A DNA stretch of 33,680 nt from contig CAILLA010000175.1 of NCBI GenBank assembly GCA_903834925.1, forward strand, positions 1-33,680. Direction: 5' to 3'. The notes beneath the pieces were generated by a model. It did no database searches, was not told the DNA's origin, and was given only the letters and a program-made list of their open reading frames with translations. This DNA comes from an uncultured Schlesneria sp. (GTDB lineage: Bacteria > Planctomycetota > Planctomycetia > Planctomycetales > Planctomycetaceae). A program made the translations under genes and the position numbers. This document shows positions 8,901-17,939 of this stretch, piece after piece (within the stretch, counting starts at the first letter, position 1; each line of letters opens with the position of its first letter).

Positions 8901-9432
8901 TTGGGAAGAACTGAGTGCCGATGCCGTGCCTGGTCCTTTTTCGATTTACGTGCAGGATCACGGGGCCAACTTGTATCGGCGTGGCGTGTATACGTACCGC
9001 AGACGAACGGCACCGCCCCCTGCCCTGGCAATTTTTGATTCTTCGCCGCGAGAAGCTTGCCGAGTCAGCCTGCCTCGGACAAACACGCCACTGCAAGCTC
9101 TTAACTTGATGAATGACGTGGCCTATATCGAAGCGGCTCGCGTCCTTGCAGAACGAGCGATCAAAGAAGGGGGGGCATCCGCTCCCTCTCGCCTGGAATG
9201 GGCTGTTCGCCGGATACTTTCCCGTAATCCGAGTGATCGCGAATTGAATGTGCTTATTGAGGGATATGAGCGACGGCGAAAGTCGTATCTGGAACATCCG
9301 CAACAGGTCGAACAATTCCTGGCACTCGGTGAGACCCCCAGAGATCAATCGATTGACCCAACGGAATTGGCAGCCTACGCGGCCACAATGAGCGTGATCT
9401 TCAACGTCGACGAGGCGATTGTAAAACCTTAA
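5971..9432 (+). CDS. PSCyt1-DUF1549-LamG-DUF1553 protein
   Basis: A large exported planctomycete protein of 1153 residues. In order: a hydrophobic signal segment (about 10-33), a cytochrome-like PSCyt1 domain with CFVCH (54-58), DUF1549/PSCyt2 with [10 protein letters not shown] and [17 protein letters not shown], a second CxxCH (CARCH, 368-372), a LamG/concanavalin-like insert (about 540-690), and DUF1553/PSD1 from about residue 805 with [25 protein letters not shown] and [14 protein letters not shown]. The CxxCH motifs suggest covalent heme outside the cytoplasm; the catalytic role of the family is unknown. It is followed after 31 bases by a DUF1501 gene, the usual partner. I chose the ATG at 5971 because the signal starts there; an in-frame ATG at 5902 is less likely. 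Confidence 0.92.
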   Translation: MVRRLPNSLRFCWLPFAAIASIAIVCCQLLIAAETAPIKLEFNRDVRPILSDKCFVCHGPDSAKRAAGLRLDQRDAATAERDGARAIVPHNSTNSEVYRRISSTDPDEQMPPPASSLKLSAAEIDLLKQWIDQGAEYQPHWSFIPPKGIVPPTTHQSAGSRNPIDSFVRDGLDREGFHAATDAEKSTLIRRVSFDLIGLPPTLAEIDEFISDLSPDAFERLVDRLLASPRYGERMAANWLDAARYADTNGYQTDGPRFMWRWRDWVIDAFNQNLTFDEFTIDQLAGDIIGARADRTTTDSNGTTSPLPWRNPFRDPATANARMIATGFNRNHRGNAEGGIIPEEFRIEYVVDRVETTSTVWLGLTIGCARCHDHKYDPINQREFYQLFAFFNQVPEPGKYIRNGNSMPYLPAPTADQQRHLENLKQESIAAHSIWLFMQPAVRAGMDSLAANIREKGEPLDWSFREGLESHIAFDGNNLVERPVVPLKSAQDQKVESHKPANRGQEERLSCVWRGGEPDFSNGRIGQAANLDGREWIEAPEIADFGDDESFAISCWVKPKGAGAMTILAKMDHDNASRGYEWRREANGRLQVLFSGRILDDLIRVETDEVLSADQWSHIFVSYDGSSAARGVSVRINGAEAKLTVLIDLLSNPIKVKPPLCVGGGGSAKPFVGQIDELRCYRGQLTVQAALSLSEGDSISEIAARPLETRQRQAAIEKLNEFYLAEHAPENQRQARRNSYEARSHYLAYLATVPTTMVMADQANPRETHILKRGEYDKPGDLVETAFPTSLSQRPINVTDTNGSSRLDRLDLARWLVSPENPLTARVTVNRLWQSLFGVGLVKTAEDFGTQGEAPTHPELLDWLAVEFQGRKQQRTRVEDDSREQNPIFDDFNPQNNPAAWNLKHILRQMVTSATYRQSSYVSDELRQRDPDNRWLARGPRFRLPAEMIRDAALATSGLLVEKLGGPSVKPYQPAGLWEELSADAVPGPFSIYVQDHGANLYRRGVYTYRRRTAPPPALAIFDSSPREACRVSLPRTNTPLQALNLMNDVAYIEAARVLAERAIKEGGASAPSRLEWAVRRILSRNPSDRELNVLIEGYERRRKSYLEHPQQVEQFLALGETPRDQSIDPTELAAYAATMSVIFNVDEAIVKP

Positions 9433-9463
9433 GAATCGTCCTGTTTCAATCGAAAGATTTCCG

Positions 9464-10930
9464 ATGCACGCATCGCTATACAATTCAATACAGAGAAATT
9501 CTCGACGAGCGTTTCTCAGTGGTGCTGGATGTTCGCTTGGTCTGACGGCCTTGGGTTCTTTGCTGGCCGATGACAGCCAGGTCACTGACCGAACTGGCAC
9601 TCAGGCGGCTCCTGTCGCGAACGACCTGATTCATGCGATCCCACGTGCCAAGCGAGTGATCTTTCTATTTCAGTCCGGGGCACCATCGCAGATCGAATTG
9701 TTCGACCACAAGCCGGAACTGGTGAAGCGGCGGGGTGAAGACTTACCTGAATCGATCAGACGTGGGCAACGATTGACGAATATGACGGCGGGACAGGACA
9801 AGTTTCCCGTCGTTCCTTCAATGTACAAGTTCGCTCAGCACGGTCAGAGCGGAGCGACAGTCAGCGAATTACTGCCGCATATCGGTAGCATGTCCGATGA
9901 CATCTGCTTTATCAAATCGCTTTATACAGAAGCGATCAATCACGACCCGGCGGTGACGTTCCTGACGACCGGTGCACAATTGGCGGGTCGGCCCAGCCTG
10001 GGTTCGTGGTTGTCGTACGGACTCGGATCCGAAAACAAGGATCTGCCGGCGTTTGTGGTGATGCTTTCGCGAGGGACCGGTCGCCCGAATGATCAACCTC
10101 TGTACGATCGGTTATGGGGTTCCGGTTTTCTTCCTTCGCAGCACCAGGGAGTCAAACTGCGCGGTGGTGGTGATCCTGTTTTGTACTTGTCGAATCCGCC
10201 AGGAATCGATTCTTCCCTGCGTCGCGGGATGCTGGACGATCAGGCGGCACTCAATCGAATTCAACTTGAACGCGTCGGTGACCCCGAGATTGAAACGCGG
10301 ATCAAGCAGTATGAACTGGCTTACCGGATGCAGACATCGGTTCCAGAACTTGCCGACGTCTCCAACGAAACAGCACACACCTTCGATTTGTACGGACCCG
10401 ATTCCCGGAAGCCAGGGACGTTTGCCGCCAACTGTTTACTGGCACGTCGACTGGCCGAGCGAGGTGTCCGGTTCATCCAATTATTCCACATGGGTTGGGA
10501 CCAGCACACAAATCTGCCCGCGCAGATTCCGAACCAGGCCCGCGATATCGACCAACCTTGTGCGGCGCTGATCCGCGACCTGAAACAACGAGGCCTGCTG
10601 GAAGACACGCTGGTTGTCTGGAGTGGCGAGTTCGGGCGGACCGTCTATTGCCAGGGAAACCTCAGCGCCACGAATTATGGCCGCGATCATCATCCTCGCT
10701 GTTTCACGATCTGGATGGCCGGCGGAGGAATTCGCGGCGGGATGACGCATGGTGAGACCGACGACTACAGTTACAACATCGCTCGCGATCCCGTCCATGT
10801 GCATGACTTGAACGCCACGATCTTGCATTGCCTGGGGATCGACCATCATCGGCTGACGTTCAAGTTCCAGGGTCGCCACTATCGCCTGACCGACGTACAC
10901 GGCGAGTTGATCCGTCCCGTACTGGCTTGA
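9464..10930 (+). CDS. DUF1501 domain protein (partner of DUF1549/DUF1553)
   Basis: A 488-residue member of the DUF1501 family, which has an alkaline-phosphatase/sulfatase-like fold. The N-terminus has a twin-arginine-like segment ([15 protein letters not shown]), so folded export is likely. Family signatures are [18 protein letters not shown] near residue 70, [28 protein letters not shown] and [15 protein letters not shown]. It sits 31 bases after the DUF1549/DUF1553 gene on the same strand, and the two are probably co-transcribed. Such pairs occur in many copies in planctomycete genomes; the substrate is unknown. Purine-rich GAAAG precedes the ATG. Confidence 0.92.
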   Translation: MHASLYNSIQRNSRRAFLSGAGCSLGLTALGSLLADDSQVTDRTGTQAAPVANDLIHAIPRAKRVIFLFQSGAPSQIELFDHKPELVKRRGEDLPESIRRGQRLTNMTAGQDKFPVVPSMYKFAQHGQSGATVSELLPHIGSMSDDICFIKSLYTEAINHDPAVTFLTTGAQLAGRPSLGSWLSYGLGSENKDLPAFVVMLSRGTGRPNDQPLYDRLWGSGFLPSQHQGVKLRGGGDPVLYLSNPPGIDSSLRRGMLDDQAALNRIQLERVGDPEIETRIKQYELAYRMQTSVPELADVSNETAHTFDLYGPDSRKPGTFAANCLLARRLAERGVRFIQLFHMGWDQHTNLPAQIPNQARDIDQPCAALIRDLKQRGLLEDTLVVWSGEFGRTVYCQGNLSATNYGRDHHPRCFTIWMAGGGIRGGMTHGETDDYSYNIARDPVHVHDLNATILHCLGIDHHRLTFKFQGRHYRLTDVHGELIRPVLA

Positions 10931-11024
10931 GAAGAGACCAGGTCCTTGACTTCCCCAACGGCGTCTGATTTAACAATCGAATTCGGTTTGTAACCACATC
11001 CTGTTTTGTCTAAACACTATCCGA

Positions 11025-11222
11025 GGCGCTGATCCTGCCAAGTTTCCCGTTATCGCATTGGAATCGCTGGTGACGATGAAGCTGGTGTCGAACCGCGACA
11101 AAGATCGAACTCACTTGCGGGATTTGATCGGGGTCGGGCTGATTGATGCATCCTGGCCGATGAAATTGCCAAAAGAATTGGCCGATCGATTGCAACAGAT
11201 TCTCGACACGCCTGATGCATGA
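11025..11222 (+). pseudogene. C-terminal remnant of a nucleotidyltransferase-like gene
   Basis: In one frame, with no start codon near its beginning, the sequence reads GADPAKFPVIALESLVTMKL, then RDKDRTHLRDLIGVGLID, LPKELADRLQQILDTP and stop at 11220-11222. The pattern L-x2-LV-x-MKL, R-x-KDR-x2-L-x-DLI, VGLID and RLQxLLDTP is typical of the C-terminus of planctomycete nucleotidyltransferase/DUF6036-like proteins, often found as toxin-antitoxin or AbiEii-type partners. The family call is from memory of that pattern. Upstream in frame there is only about 50 bases before a stop, so the catalytic N-terminal part is gone. The rest of 10931-11293 shows nothing I can name. Confidence 0.6.
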
Positions 11223-11293
11223 TGATCTAATGTCGATTCAATTCGTGCATTTCGCGCCGCAATCAAATCGCAACTCTGTTACGAGATGCTACC

Positions 11294-12535
11294 GTGCTGA
11301 TTATTCGTTTGCTGTTGCTGATGTTGATTGTCGTATTCGGCACTTCGCCGACATCGGCTGAGAACTGGCCTCGGTATCGCGGCGCTGAAGGTTCAGGAGT
11401 GTCGGAAGCCAAAGGGTTTCCAACGTCCTGGAGTCAAGGGGATTACGAGTGGGTCGTTGAACTTCCTGGTGAAGGGCATTCCTCGCCCGTGATCTGGGAT
11501 CGGGATCTGTTCGTGACGACGGCGACAGACGAAGGGCGAGTTCGGTATCTCTTGTGTCTGGATGCCGACACCGGAAAGGTAAAATGGTCACGAGCGGCGG
11601 GTTTCAACACGAATCCCAAACACGCAAAGAACAGTTATGCATCGAGTAGTCCCGCGACTGACGGCGAACGAGTCTATGTGGCATTCGCGGATGAAGAACG
11701 GTTCGGCCTGTCTGCCTATGACATTGAGGGGAATCTGCTCTGGCGGAACTGGCTTGGTCCGTTCCTTAGTCGTCATGGCCAGGCGACGTCGCCGATTGTG
11801 TTTGAAGATCTGGTCATCATCCCGAACGACCAGGACGGGCCAAGTTCGATCGTGGCCTATGATCGGCGCGATGGTCGGCTGGTCTGGAGTTCACTCAGGT
11901 CGGCACGTGAAGCTTCGTACGCGACACCGATGGTGCTCGAACTTCCGGGAAAGAAACCGCAATTGATCTGCCTGAGTGGAGCGACCGGATTGACGAGTCT
12001 CGATCCCTGGTCCGGCGGGTTGAACTGGTCGACCGCCGAATTACCCAAGCGAACTGTCGCATCGCCGACTTATGCGTCTGGCCTGGTCTACGCGATCTGC
12101 GGCGAGGGAGGCAAAGGGGTTCGCATGATCGGGGTTGATCCCTCGGGAAGCGGTGCGATCGAGACGACTCATGTGAAGTTTCGGCGAGATAAGGATATTC
12201 CGTATGTTCCCGCAGTAGTCGGCGTAAACGATTCCGTATTTCTCTGGACGGATAACGGAGTGGTGATTTGTCTTGATCCGAAAACCCAGAAAACTCGTTG
12301 GCAGGAGCGGATTGGAGGAAATTTCAGTGGTTCGCCAATCTGTGTGGACGGAAAGCTGTATTGTATTGAAGAGTCAGGTAAAGTGATTGTGGTAGATGCT
12401 GGAACGGAATTTCGGTTGCTTGGTGAAAATCCGATCGGAGACCCTAGCTACTCGACTCCCGCCGTGGCCAACGGGCGATTGTACCTAAGGTCCTTTCACC
12501 GACTTTCGTCTCTTCGTTCATCACTCCCAGATTGA
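11294..12535 (+). CDS. PQQ-type beta-propeller protein, secreted
   Basis: A 413-residue exported protein. A signal peptide (MLIIRLLLLMLIVVFGTSP) leads into the planctomycete outer-membrane-propeller opening ENWPRYRGAEGSGVS. Repeated blades follow, such as SSPVIWDRDLFVTTA, LLCLDADTGKVKWSR, SSPATDGERVYVAF and GVVICLDPKTQKTRW, typical of PQQ_2 repeats. Cofactor binding is not implied; many homologues are only scaffolds. The start is GTG at 11294, with only a weak purine stretch upstream; the next in-frame ATG would leave a shorter signal peptide. The end (LYLRSFHRLSSLRSSLPD) departs slightly from the usual LYLRTFxxL ending, so the last residues may come from a changed 3' end. Confidence 0.88.
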   Translation: MLIIRLLLLMLIVVFGTSPTSAENWPRYRGAEGSGVSEAKGFPTSWSQGDYEWVVELPGEGHSSPVIWDRDLFVTTATDEGRVRYLLCLDADTGKVKWSRAAGFNTNPKHAKNSYASSSPATDGERVYVAFADEERFGLSAYDIEGNLLWRNWLGPFLSRHGQATSPIVFEDLVIIPNDQDGPSSIVAYDRRDGRLVWSSLRSAREASYATPMVLELPGKKPQLICLSGATGLTSLDPWSGGLNWSTAELPKRTVASPTYASGLVYAICGEGGKGVRMIGVDPSGSGAIETTHVKFRRDKDIPYVPAVVGVNDSVFLWTDNGVVICLDPKTQKTRWQERIGGNFSGSPICVDGKLYCIEESGKVIVVDAGTEFRLLGENPIGDPSYSTPAVANGRLYLRSFHRLSSLRSSLPD

Positions 12536-12581
12536 AAACAGGTTCATAACTTCCCCCAAAACGCATGAAGGAATTTGAGAG

Positions 12582-13013
12582 ATGCCCGCTTGGCCCGGCG
12601 GCCCATGTCCGCAATGTGGCGACGATATGCCACCCAATATGATTCACTGTCGCACCTGTCGCCAACTCCTTAATCTGGAGCTGGAAAAAGACAGTGTCGA
12701 AGTACCGACTTTTTTCCCACTTCAGGAGGTCGAAAGCGTGGTTGAAATTACGCCTGTGGGACTGTTTGTAGAATGCACCAGCTGCCACCAGGAATTGAAA
12801 ATCCATCGTAAGTACTTGGGGCAGCGGGTTCAGTGCAAATTCTGCTCTGCGGATTTCAAACTCGACCCGACCAGCAACGCCATTTTGGGTGCTGATTCGT
12901 ATTCCCAGTGTCCTCACTGCCAGGAACAATTGCGTTTTTCCAGCAAGTACATCGGCTCAAAAGTCGCGTGCCGTTTTTGCAATGGCAAGGTCCATATTTT
13001 AAAGCCTGAGTAG
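12582..13013 (+). CDS. Triple zinc-ribbon protein
   Basis: A small soluble protein of 143 residues with three CxxC...CxxC zinc ribbons: C9/C12 with C23/C26, C65/C68 with C85/C88, and C110/C113 with C130/C133. The second and third ribbons share the spacing and the motif (Q)CK/RFCxxxF/V, with the loop Y-x-G-x-K/RV-x-C, so they arose by internal duplication. There is no enzymatic domain. Similar ribbon modules in planctomycetes often sit at the head of larger membrane proteins; here the module stands alone. GAGAG lies just before the ATG. It follows the propeller gene by 46 bases and could share its transcript. Function unknown. Confidence 0.82.
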   Translation: MPAWPGGPCPQCGDDMPPNMIHCRTCRQLLNLELEKDSVEVPTFFPLQEVESVVEITPVGLFVECTSCHQELKIHRKYLGQRVQCKFCSADFKLDPTSNAILGADSYSQCPHCQEQLRFSSKYIGSKVACRFCNGKVHILKPE

Positions 13014-13247
13014 TTCGCTTTGCCGAATTTCTCATCTCCAATTTGGGGTGGGTGTATGTTTAACAACATGGAAGCCGGATTGCTGTTCAGACGACTGCGT
13101 AAAAACACTTCGCATATTGACCGACGATGTCGTGTCACGATTACATGAATTTCATTGATCTTTCATCTATTCTTCGTTGTCCTTTATTCCAAAAATGAGA
13201 TGATGGTTTGGCGGTTACTTAATTCTTTCGTAATTGGAGATTTCTCG

Positions 13248-14312
13248 ATGGCAAGACAAACTGTTTCGAAACGGAATTTGGGTTTCACATTAATTGAATT
13301 GCTGGTGGTCATTGCGATCATTGCTGTTTTGATTGCATTGCTGTTGCCTGCCGTCCAGCAGGCTCGTGAGGCGGCGAGGCGAACCCAGTGTAAAAACAAT
13401 CTCAAGCAGATTGGTCTGGCGATGTTCAACTATGAGTCCACGAATTCGCGATTTCCCATCCCTGCGTGGTACTCGATGAAGAATGGGACCGGTTACGGAG
13501 GGATGTTGAGTTCCACAGTCTGGTCACTGGGGATCTTGCCGTTTATCGACCAGGCACCGACTTACAATCTTTACAACCAGAATTATTCTGCATACGACCC
13601 GGCGAACGTCACGGCCGGACAAACGCAAATCAACGGATATCTTTGTCCGTCAACTCCGCGCTCCGGCAAATCGATCAATCAGTCAAATCCGTACGTTGTC
13701 CCCGGTGGCCTTTCAACAGCACCGTGGATTCTGACAAACGCAGGTGCCATCGATTACATTGCGACAATTCAAGTTCAAGGCGCGTTCCTCGACCTGGTCA
13801 ATAACACCTCTGGTTCCTCAAGTTTGGATGGTTGGGGCGTCGGAGGCACCACGGTTGGTGGTGTGACTCTCAATACAGCAACGGGCGGACGAATTGCCGA
13901 CATTACCGATGGGACTTCAAGCACGATGATGATCGGTGAACTGAGCGGACGAGATGTGCTTTATCGATCGGGAAATCAATTAATTTCTGCGACGACCGAC
14001 ACGGAGGGCATCTGGCAGGCAGCATTCGGGGGCGGAGCATGGGTTGATCCTGGTAATGGACAATGGAAGTTGTCTGGTCGCAATTACGACGGGTCGAATA
14101 CAGTCGGCCGCTGTACGATCAATTGCTCAAACGCGCGTGTGAAATATCAAGATCCGACACAATATTCGGCAGGCTTGTATTCCTGGCATACGGGTGGTGC
14201 ACAGGTTTTGATGTGCGACGGTTCAGTTCGATTCCTCAGCCAAAACATTGATGGCCGGACGATGGCTTCACTCGTCACAGCCCGCCAAGGTGAAGTCGTC
14301 GGCGATTACTAA
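13248..14312 (+). CDS. DUF1559 pseudopilin-like protein (H-X9-DG)
   Basis: A type II secretion/type IV pilin-like protein of 354 residues. The prepilin peptide [18 protein letters not shown] starts about 14 residues in, followed by the family's [14 protein letters not shown]. The DUF1559 domain follows, and the C-terminus has the H-X9-DG motif (H, then TGGAQVLMC, then DG). Planctomycetes carry dozens of these; they are presumably processed by prepilin peptidase and exposed at the surface. GGAG lies nine bases before the ATG at 13248, which fixes the start; an open frame extends upstream to 13155 but looks non-coding. A lipoprotein gene follows, as is usual for the family. The 234 bases before it show nothing clear. 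Confidence 0.95.
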   Translation: MARQTVSKRNLGFTLIELLVVIAIIAVLIALLLPAVQQAREAARRTQCKNNLKQIGLAMFNYESTNSRFPIPAWYSMKNGTGYGGMLSSTVWSLGILPFIDQAPTYNLYNQNYSAYDPANVTAGQTQINGYLCPSTPRSGKSINQSNPYVVPGGLSTAPWILTNAGAIDYIATIQVQGAFLDLVNNTSGSSSLDGWGVGGTTVGGVTLNTATGGRIADITDGTSSTMMIGELSGRDVLYRSGNQLISATTDTEGIWQAAFGGGAWVDPGNGQWKLSGRNYDGSNTVGRCTINCSNARVKYQDPTQYSAGLYSWHTGGAQVLMCDGSVRFLSQNIDGRTMASLVTARQGEVVGDY

Positions 14313-14339
14313 CTGAAGCGTTCGGCTCCACATTCGCGA

Positions 14340-14378
14340 AAAGATGCGGGTCTTTTGGCTCGCGTCTTTCGTTTCTTG
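14340..14378 (+). terminator. Terminator after the DUF1559 gene
   Basis: AAAGATGCG (14340-14348) pairs with CGCGTCTTT (14361-14369), giving nine pairs of which one is a T-G wobble, around a 12-base loop. A T-rich tract (CGTTTCTT) follows. It lies 28 bases after the pseudopilin stop codon. Confidence 0.6.
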
Positions 14379-14505
14379 CCTGGACGAACGGACGAATTTC
14401 CTTTTGGATTTTGATCAAATCAGCACCTTCGAACGACACGCTTGCGATAACATTTGAGCGGCTTTTGGTTCGCACGACAGTTCTCAAATTGAATTAGGGT
14501 ATTTC

Positions 14506-14937
14506 ATGCAGTTGCGATTCCTGTTTAGGACTTTCTTGATCTGTTCGGTGTTATCTTTTGGATGTTCGGAAAAGCCAAGAGGTGGACCGCGTCTGACGAC
14601 GACACCTGTCACTGGAACTGTTGAGGTCGATGGCGAAGCAGCCGAAACCCTGACCGTCGAATGCCATCCCGAACCTGATGCTGAGATCAAACATCCCGTG
14701 ATCGCCACAACTGACGCAGATGGTCGTTTTTCGATTTCCATGTATCAAAAGGGAGACGGACTTCCGGAAGGGACTTACCGTTTGACATTCAAATGGGAAG
14801 AATTTGGAATTCCGATCAAGGACAAGTTGAATCGAGCCTATACCGACCCGTTAAAGTCGACGTATAAAGTCACCGTTACAGCGGGTGAGCCAAACGATCT
14901 TGGCCTCATTGAATTGTCGACTAAAGCCTCAAAGTAA
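14506..14937 (+). CDS. Lipoprotein with carboxypeptidase-regulatory-like domain
   Basis: A 143-residue predicted lipoprotein. The N-terminal hydrophobic stretch ends in VLSFGC, a usable lipobox with the acylated Cys at residue 20. The mature part is a small beta-sandwich of the transthyretin/CarboxypepD_reg type: PVTGTVEVDGEAAE, then TTDADGRFSISMY, LPEGTYRLTFKW and YKVTVTAGEPNDLGLIEL. Proteins of this kind regularly follow DUF1559 pseudopilin genes in planctomycetes, as here. No enzymatic residues are visible; a structural or binding role at the cell envelope is likely. A terminator-like hairpin separates it from the pseudopilin, so it may have its own promoter. Confidence 0.82.
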   Translation: MQLRFLFRTFLICSVLSFGCSEKPRGGPRLTTTPVTGTVEVDGEAAETLTVECHPEPDAEIKHPVIATTDADGRFSISMYQKGDGLPEGTYRLTFKWEEFGIPIKDKLNRAYTDPLKSTYKVTVTAGEPNDLGLIELSTKASK

Positions 14938-14972
14938 ACCTCAACTCTAAGAAAAGCTGCGAGATCAACCTG

Positions 14973-16277
14973 ATGCGATCAATTTCGTTTTTTTGCGTAG
15001 CCCTCGTGTGGGGAACGTCCCTTTTCGCTCAAGCACAGCCGGCTCCCGTCGCTTCACCTTTGCAGGATTATCTGAACCTGCCTGACAAGGTTTTTGGCTG
15101 GAAGCTCAATGAAAAAATCGATAACCCGCTCGGGAAAATCTACGACATCGAACTGACGTCGCAGGCATGGATGGATATGACGTGGAAGCACGTCATGATG
15201 GTCTATGAACCAACCGAGCTGAAACACAAAGATCATGTCTTGCTATTCATCACCGGCGGTGGCCATCTGAATAAGCCGAACGAAGGGGATCGGGTCATGG
15301 GCCTGATGCTCGCACGGCTTTGCGGTGCCCGAGTGGCCATGCTACATCAAGTTCCCAATCAGCCGCTGCTGGGCGGACGCAACGAAGATGATTTGATCAC
15401 CGACACGTTCCTGTTTCAGCTCGCAACTGGCGACAAACGCTGGCCATTGCTGTTCCCCATGGTCAAAAGCGCCGTCCGGGCAATGGATGCAGTCGAACAA
15501 CTGGCGATCAAGGAATGGGGTTCATCCGTGAAAGGATTCGTCGTCACGGGCGCGTCCAAACGAGGCTGGACGACCTGGCTGACCGGCGCATCGGACAAAC
15601 GCGTCATCGGCATCGCGCCGATCGTGATTGACACTTTGAACTTCCCCAAGCAAATGGAATACCAGCTGGAAACATGGGGTCGTTACAGCGAACAGATCGA
15701 GGATTATGAACGCAAAGGTCTGATCAAGCACCTGAAAGACGATCCGGATTTCCCACTTTGGCGCTGGGTCGACCCTTGGTTCTATCGTACTCATCTGACA
15801 CTCCCCAAGCTGATTATTAACGGCACCAACGACCGGTATTGGACGGTCGATGCCCTGAATCTTTATTGGGATGATCTTTCTGGCGTGAAATATATTCGAT
15901 ACGTCCCAAACGCAGGTCACAACCTTCAAGGGGGCCGCGAAGGTGCGCTGACGACTTTGGCTGTCTTCTTCCAGCATGTTGTTGAAGGAAAAGCAGGACC
16001 TTCCGTCGAGTGGAAACATGAGACTGTCGGTGATTCGCTGCAGCTGACGATCCAATCGAATACGCCTCCTACGGCAGTCCGGCTTTGGACCGCATCCTCT
16101 TCCACGAAAGATTTCCGTGAATCGAAGTGGTCTTCCCAACCGATCAAGTCGTCGAATGGGTCTTACACGGCGTCCGTCCCCAAGCCTTCAGAGGGGCATG
16201 TCGCTCTTTACGGTGAGATTCAGTTCAACGCGTACGGACAGGAATACTCCGTAACGACGCAGATCCGACGCGAGTAA
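14973..16277 (+). CDS. PhoPQ-activated pathogenicity-related family hydrolase
   Basis: An exported alpha/beta-hydrolase-fold protein of 434 residues in the PhoPQ_related family (PqaA/AprA-like, PF10142). A signal peptide (MRSISFFCVALVWGTSLFAQA) is followed by LLFITGGGHLN, the likely nucleophile motif VTGASKRGWTTWL (Ser195), the acid in IINGTNDRYW (Asp287) and the base in PNAGHNLQGG (His316), so the triad is complete. A C-terminal beta domain ends the protein. Members are annotated as secreted hydrolases; the substrate in planctomycetes is not known. It starts 35 bases after the lipoprotein stop codon, with GAGA upstream, and could be co-transcribed with it. Confidence 0.92.
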   Translation: MRSISFFCVALVWGTSLFAQAQPAPVASPLQDYLNLPDKVFGWKLNEKIDNPLGKIYDIELTSQAWMDMTWKHVMMVYEPTELKHKDHVLLFITGGGHLNKPNEGDRVMGLMLARLCGARVAMLHQVPNQPLLGGRNEDDLITDTFLFQLATGDKRWPLLFPMVKSAVRAMDAVEQLAIKEWGSSVKGFVVTGASKRGWTTWLTGASDKRVIGIAPIVIDTLNFPKQMEYQLETWGRYSEQIEDYERKGLIKHLKDDPDFPLWRWVDPWFYRTHLTLPKLIINGTNDRYWTVDALNLYWDDLSGVKYIRYVPNAGHNLQGGREGALTTLAVFFQHVVEGKAGPSVEWKHETVGDSLQLTIQSNTPPTAVRLWTASSSTKDFRESKWSSQPIKSSNGSYTASVPKPSEGHVALYGEIQFNAYGQEYSVTTQIRRE

Positions 16278-16568
16278 CGGCCGGCACAGCCGGTTTATGC
16301 GCGTTGAAAGATGGGTTGAGAATAGGTGGATCTTTCGCGCGTTGATCGAGAGGCCAATGCCGCCAGCGTACAATGAGTCATCCCTCCTTGTGGTCACCCG
16401 ATCGTGCGAGCGTAGCTCTTAAGGAATGGGCTCGGCGGCTTCCGGCCACCGAGTTTCCTTTGATTCGTTGAAATCATCTGGACATCAGCAGATGATGGTG
16501 TCGGTGGGTAGTTGCTATTTTTCGCGGCGGCTGGAAGCCTCCGCTACGCGTAAATCAGGAAATCCCGC
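16278..16568. other. Gene-free gap with three hairpins
   Basis: No gene is visible here. CTCGGCGG (16431-16438) pairs with CCACCGAG (16446-16453) with one mismatch, followed by TTTCCTTT, a plausible terminator. ATCATCTG/CAGATGAT (16473-16480 and 16489-16496) form a perfect 8-bp stem. GCGGCGGC/GCCTCCGC (16524-16544) with one mismatch ends 24 bases before the start of the next gene and could affect its translation. A short CCGGC/GCCGG hairpin lies directly after the hydrolase stop codon. Confidence 0.5.
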
Positions 16569-17831
16569 GTGACATTGACTCGACCCTCGTTGCGTGCTGG
16601 CATGGTCGGCATGGGCATGATTTTCGATGAGACTTACCGGCCATTTTTCGAGCGGGTCCATCGCGAAGGATTATACGATCACCGGTTTGGAGCCGTCGAT
16701 GTTCCGTTGACGGCAGTGGCTTCAAAGACCGGACAACGGGCCGAGGCATATCGGAAACAAGCGGGTTCGAACATTCATTCGTTTGCCAGCTTTGCAGGCG
16801 AACAATCTGTCGACCAATTGATCGCAGCGGGTATTGATTTTGCCTGCGTCGCTACTCCCGACAATCGTCATTTTGAGGCGGCTAAGAAATTGCTCGAAGC
16901 GGGAGTCCATGTCCTGATTGAAAAGCCTTCGGTGCTGTTTCTGCGGGAATTAGAAGAATTGACAGAACTCGCGAAGCGAAAAGGATTGCTCGCAAAAGTC
17001 GTTTACCACAAATTGCTGGACCCTGACCACAAGAAGCTGAGAACTCTTGTTGCCGATCATGTGCTGCGTCACGTGAATAATGGGTATTGTTCGCTTCTCG
17101 AACCCAAAGTGATTTCAGGAAGCCAGTTCTCGGAATGGATTACTGGCCGCAATCCCGGCACTTATGTTGCCGTGCATTACATCAAGCTGATCGATTTCAC
17201 GTTTGGCGGCCGATTGAAAACTGTCACGGCAACCGGCCAGCGAGGTATCGTCGGACCCAAAAACGGGCCGACCTGGGATAGTACTCAGCTAAGGATGATC
17301 TACGAATACGACGACGGTCGTGAAGCGGCTTTTGACATTCATACCTCATGGGTGACGCCCGATAATTTTCCGGGATACGTCGAGCAGGAAGTCCAGTTCC
17401 GGTTCGACAACGGCGTCTGGAATGGTCATTCCCGCAAACGCGGCGTCGAATGTACGGTCGAAGGGGAAACACCGATCACTCGCAAGATCACAATGAACAA
17501 CCATTACAACGGGACGTTCCTCGAACCCTGGGGCGAACGTTCACAACGCGGATACGGAGTTGAAGTCCTCGAACGATTTGCCCGGGAACTGGCTTATGTG
17601 AAGTTTGCCGGACCGAATAACGAACAACCAAAACGATACGAACAGATTCAGTCCCTCGCGTACAACGATCTTTCCGCGGACTGGCAAACGGTCGCAGCGG
17701 TTCAAGGACTCGAAGCAATTCTCGGACGACAGGCCGCCGGCGAACCCGACTGCGTCGTGCGAATTGGTGATCCTCTCGGGAAACTCGTCCTTTTTCGTCC
17801 GGGTCAGTCGACACCAACAGTGCTCGTATAA
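16569..17831 (+). CDS. Gfo/Idh/MocA family oxidoreductase
   Basis: A predicted NAD(P)-dependent dehydrogenase of 420 residues acting on a sugar or cyclitol. The N-terminal Rossmann domain carries AGMVGMGMIFDETYRPF in place of the strict GxGxxG, then DFACVATPDNRH and the family-defining EKPS (E118-K119-P120). The catalytic-domain helix is represented by YVAVHYIKLIDFTFGG, with the His that usually helps catalysis. There is no export signal, so it is cytoplasmic. I chose the GTG at 16569 because AGGA lies eight bases upstream; the ATG at 16602 would cut the first strand. It stands alone between a gene-free gap and the asparagine synthetase gene. Confidence 0.9.
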   Translation: MTLTRPSLRAGMVGMGMIFDETYRPFFERVHREGLYDHRFGAVDVPLTAVASKTGQRAEAYRKQAGSNIHSFASFAGEQSVDQLIAAGIDFACVATPDNRHFEAAKKLLEAGVHVLIEKPSVLFLRELEELTELAKRKGLLAKVVYHKLLDPDHKKLRTLVADHVLRHVNNGYCSLLEPKVISGSQFSEWITGRNPGTYVAVHYIKLIDFTFGGRLKTVTATGQRGIVGPKNGPTWDSTQLRMIYEYDDGREAAFDIHTSWVTPDNFPGYVEQEVQFRFDNGVWNGHSRKRGVECTVEGETPITRKITMNNHYNGTFLEPWGERSQRGYGVEVLERFARELAYVKFAGPNNEQPKRYEQIQSLAYNDLSADWQTVAAVQGLEAILGRQAAGEPDCVVRIGDPLGKLVLFRPGQSTPTVLV

Positions 17832-17939
17832 AATGTAGGGTGGGTCGAGTCTTCGAGCCCCACCAAGTTATTTCGCGCATCAAGTTTCAATTGGCGCGTT
17901 AAGTTTTGGACTCTTCGGAATCTTTGGGATGTCTGATCC
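17832..17939. repeat. Short palindromic intergenic repeat
   Basis: GGTGGG plus TCGA at 17840-17849 pairs with TCGA and CCCACC at 17854-17865 around GTCT, with a 2-base bulge. The wording TAGGGTGGGTCGAGTCTTCGAG resembles dispersed intergenic repeats seen in many bacteria. GCGCATC... and GGCGCGTTAA follow. It could serve as a transcript end for the oxidoreductase gene. Confidence 0.4.

Noticed and set aside
8746-9600. 284-residue minus strand open frame
   Set aside because: It is antisense to the DUF1553 domain and the start of the DUF1501 gene, both with strong family motifs.
15522-16139. 205-residue minus strand open frame
   Set aside because: It is antisense to the PhoPQ-related hydrolase, with no recognisable domain.
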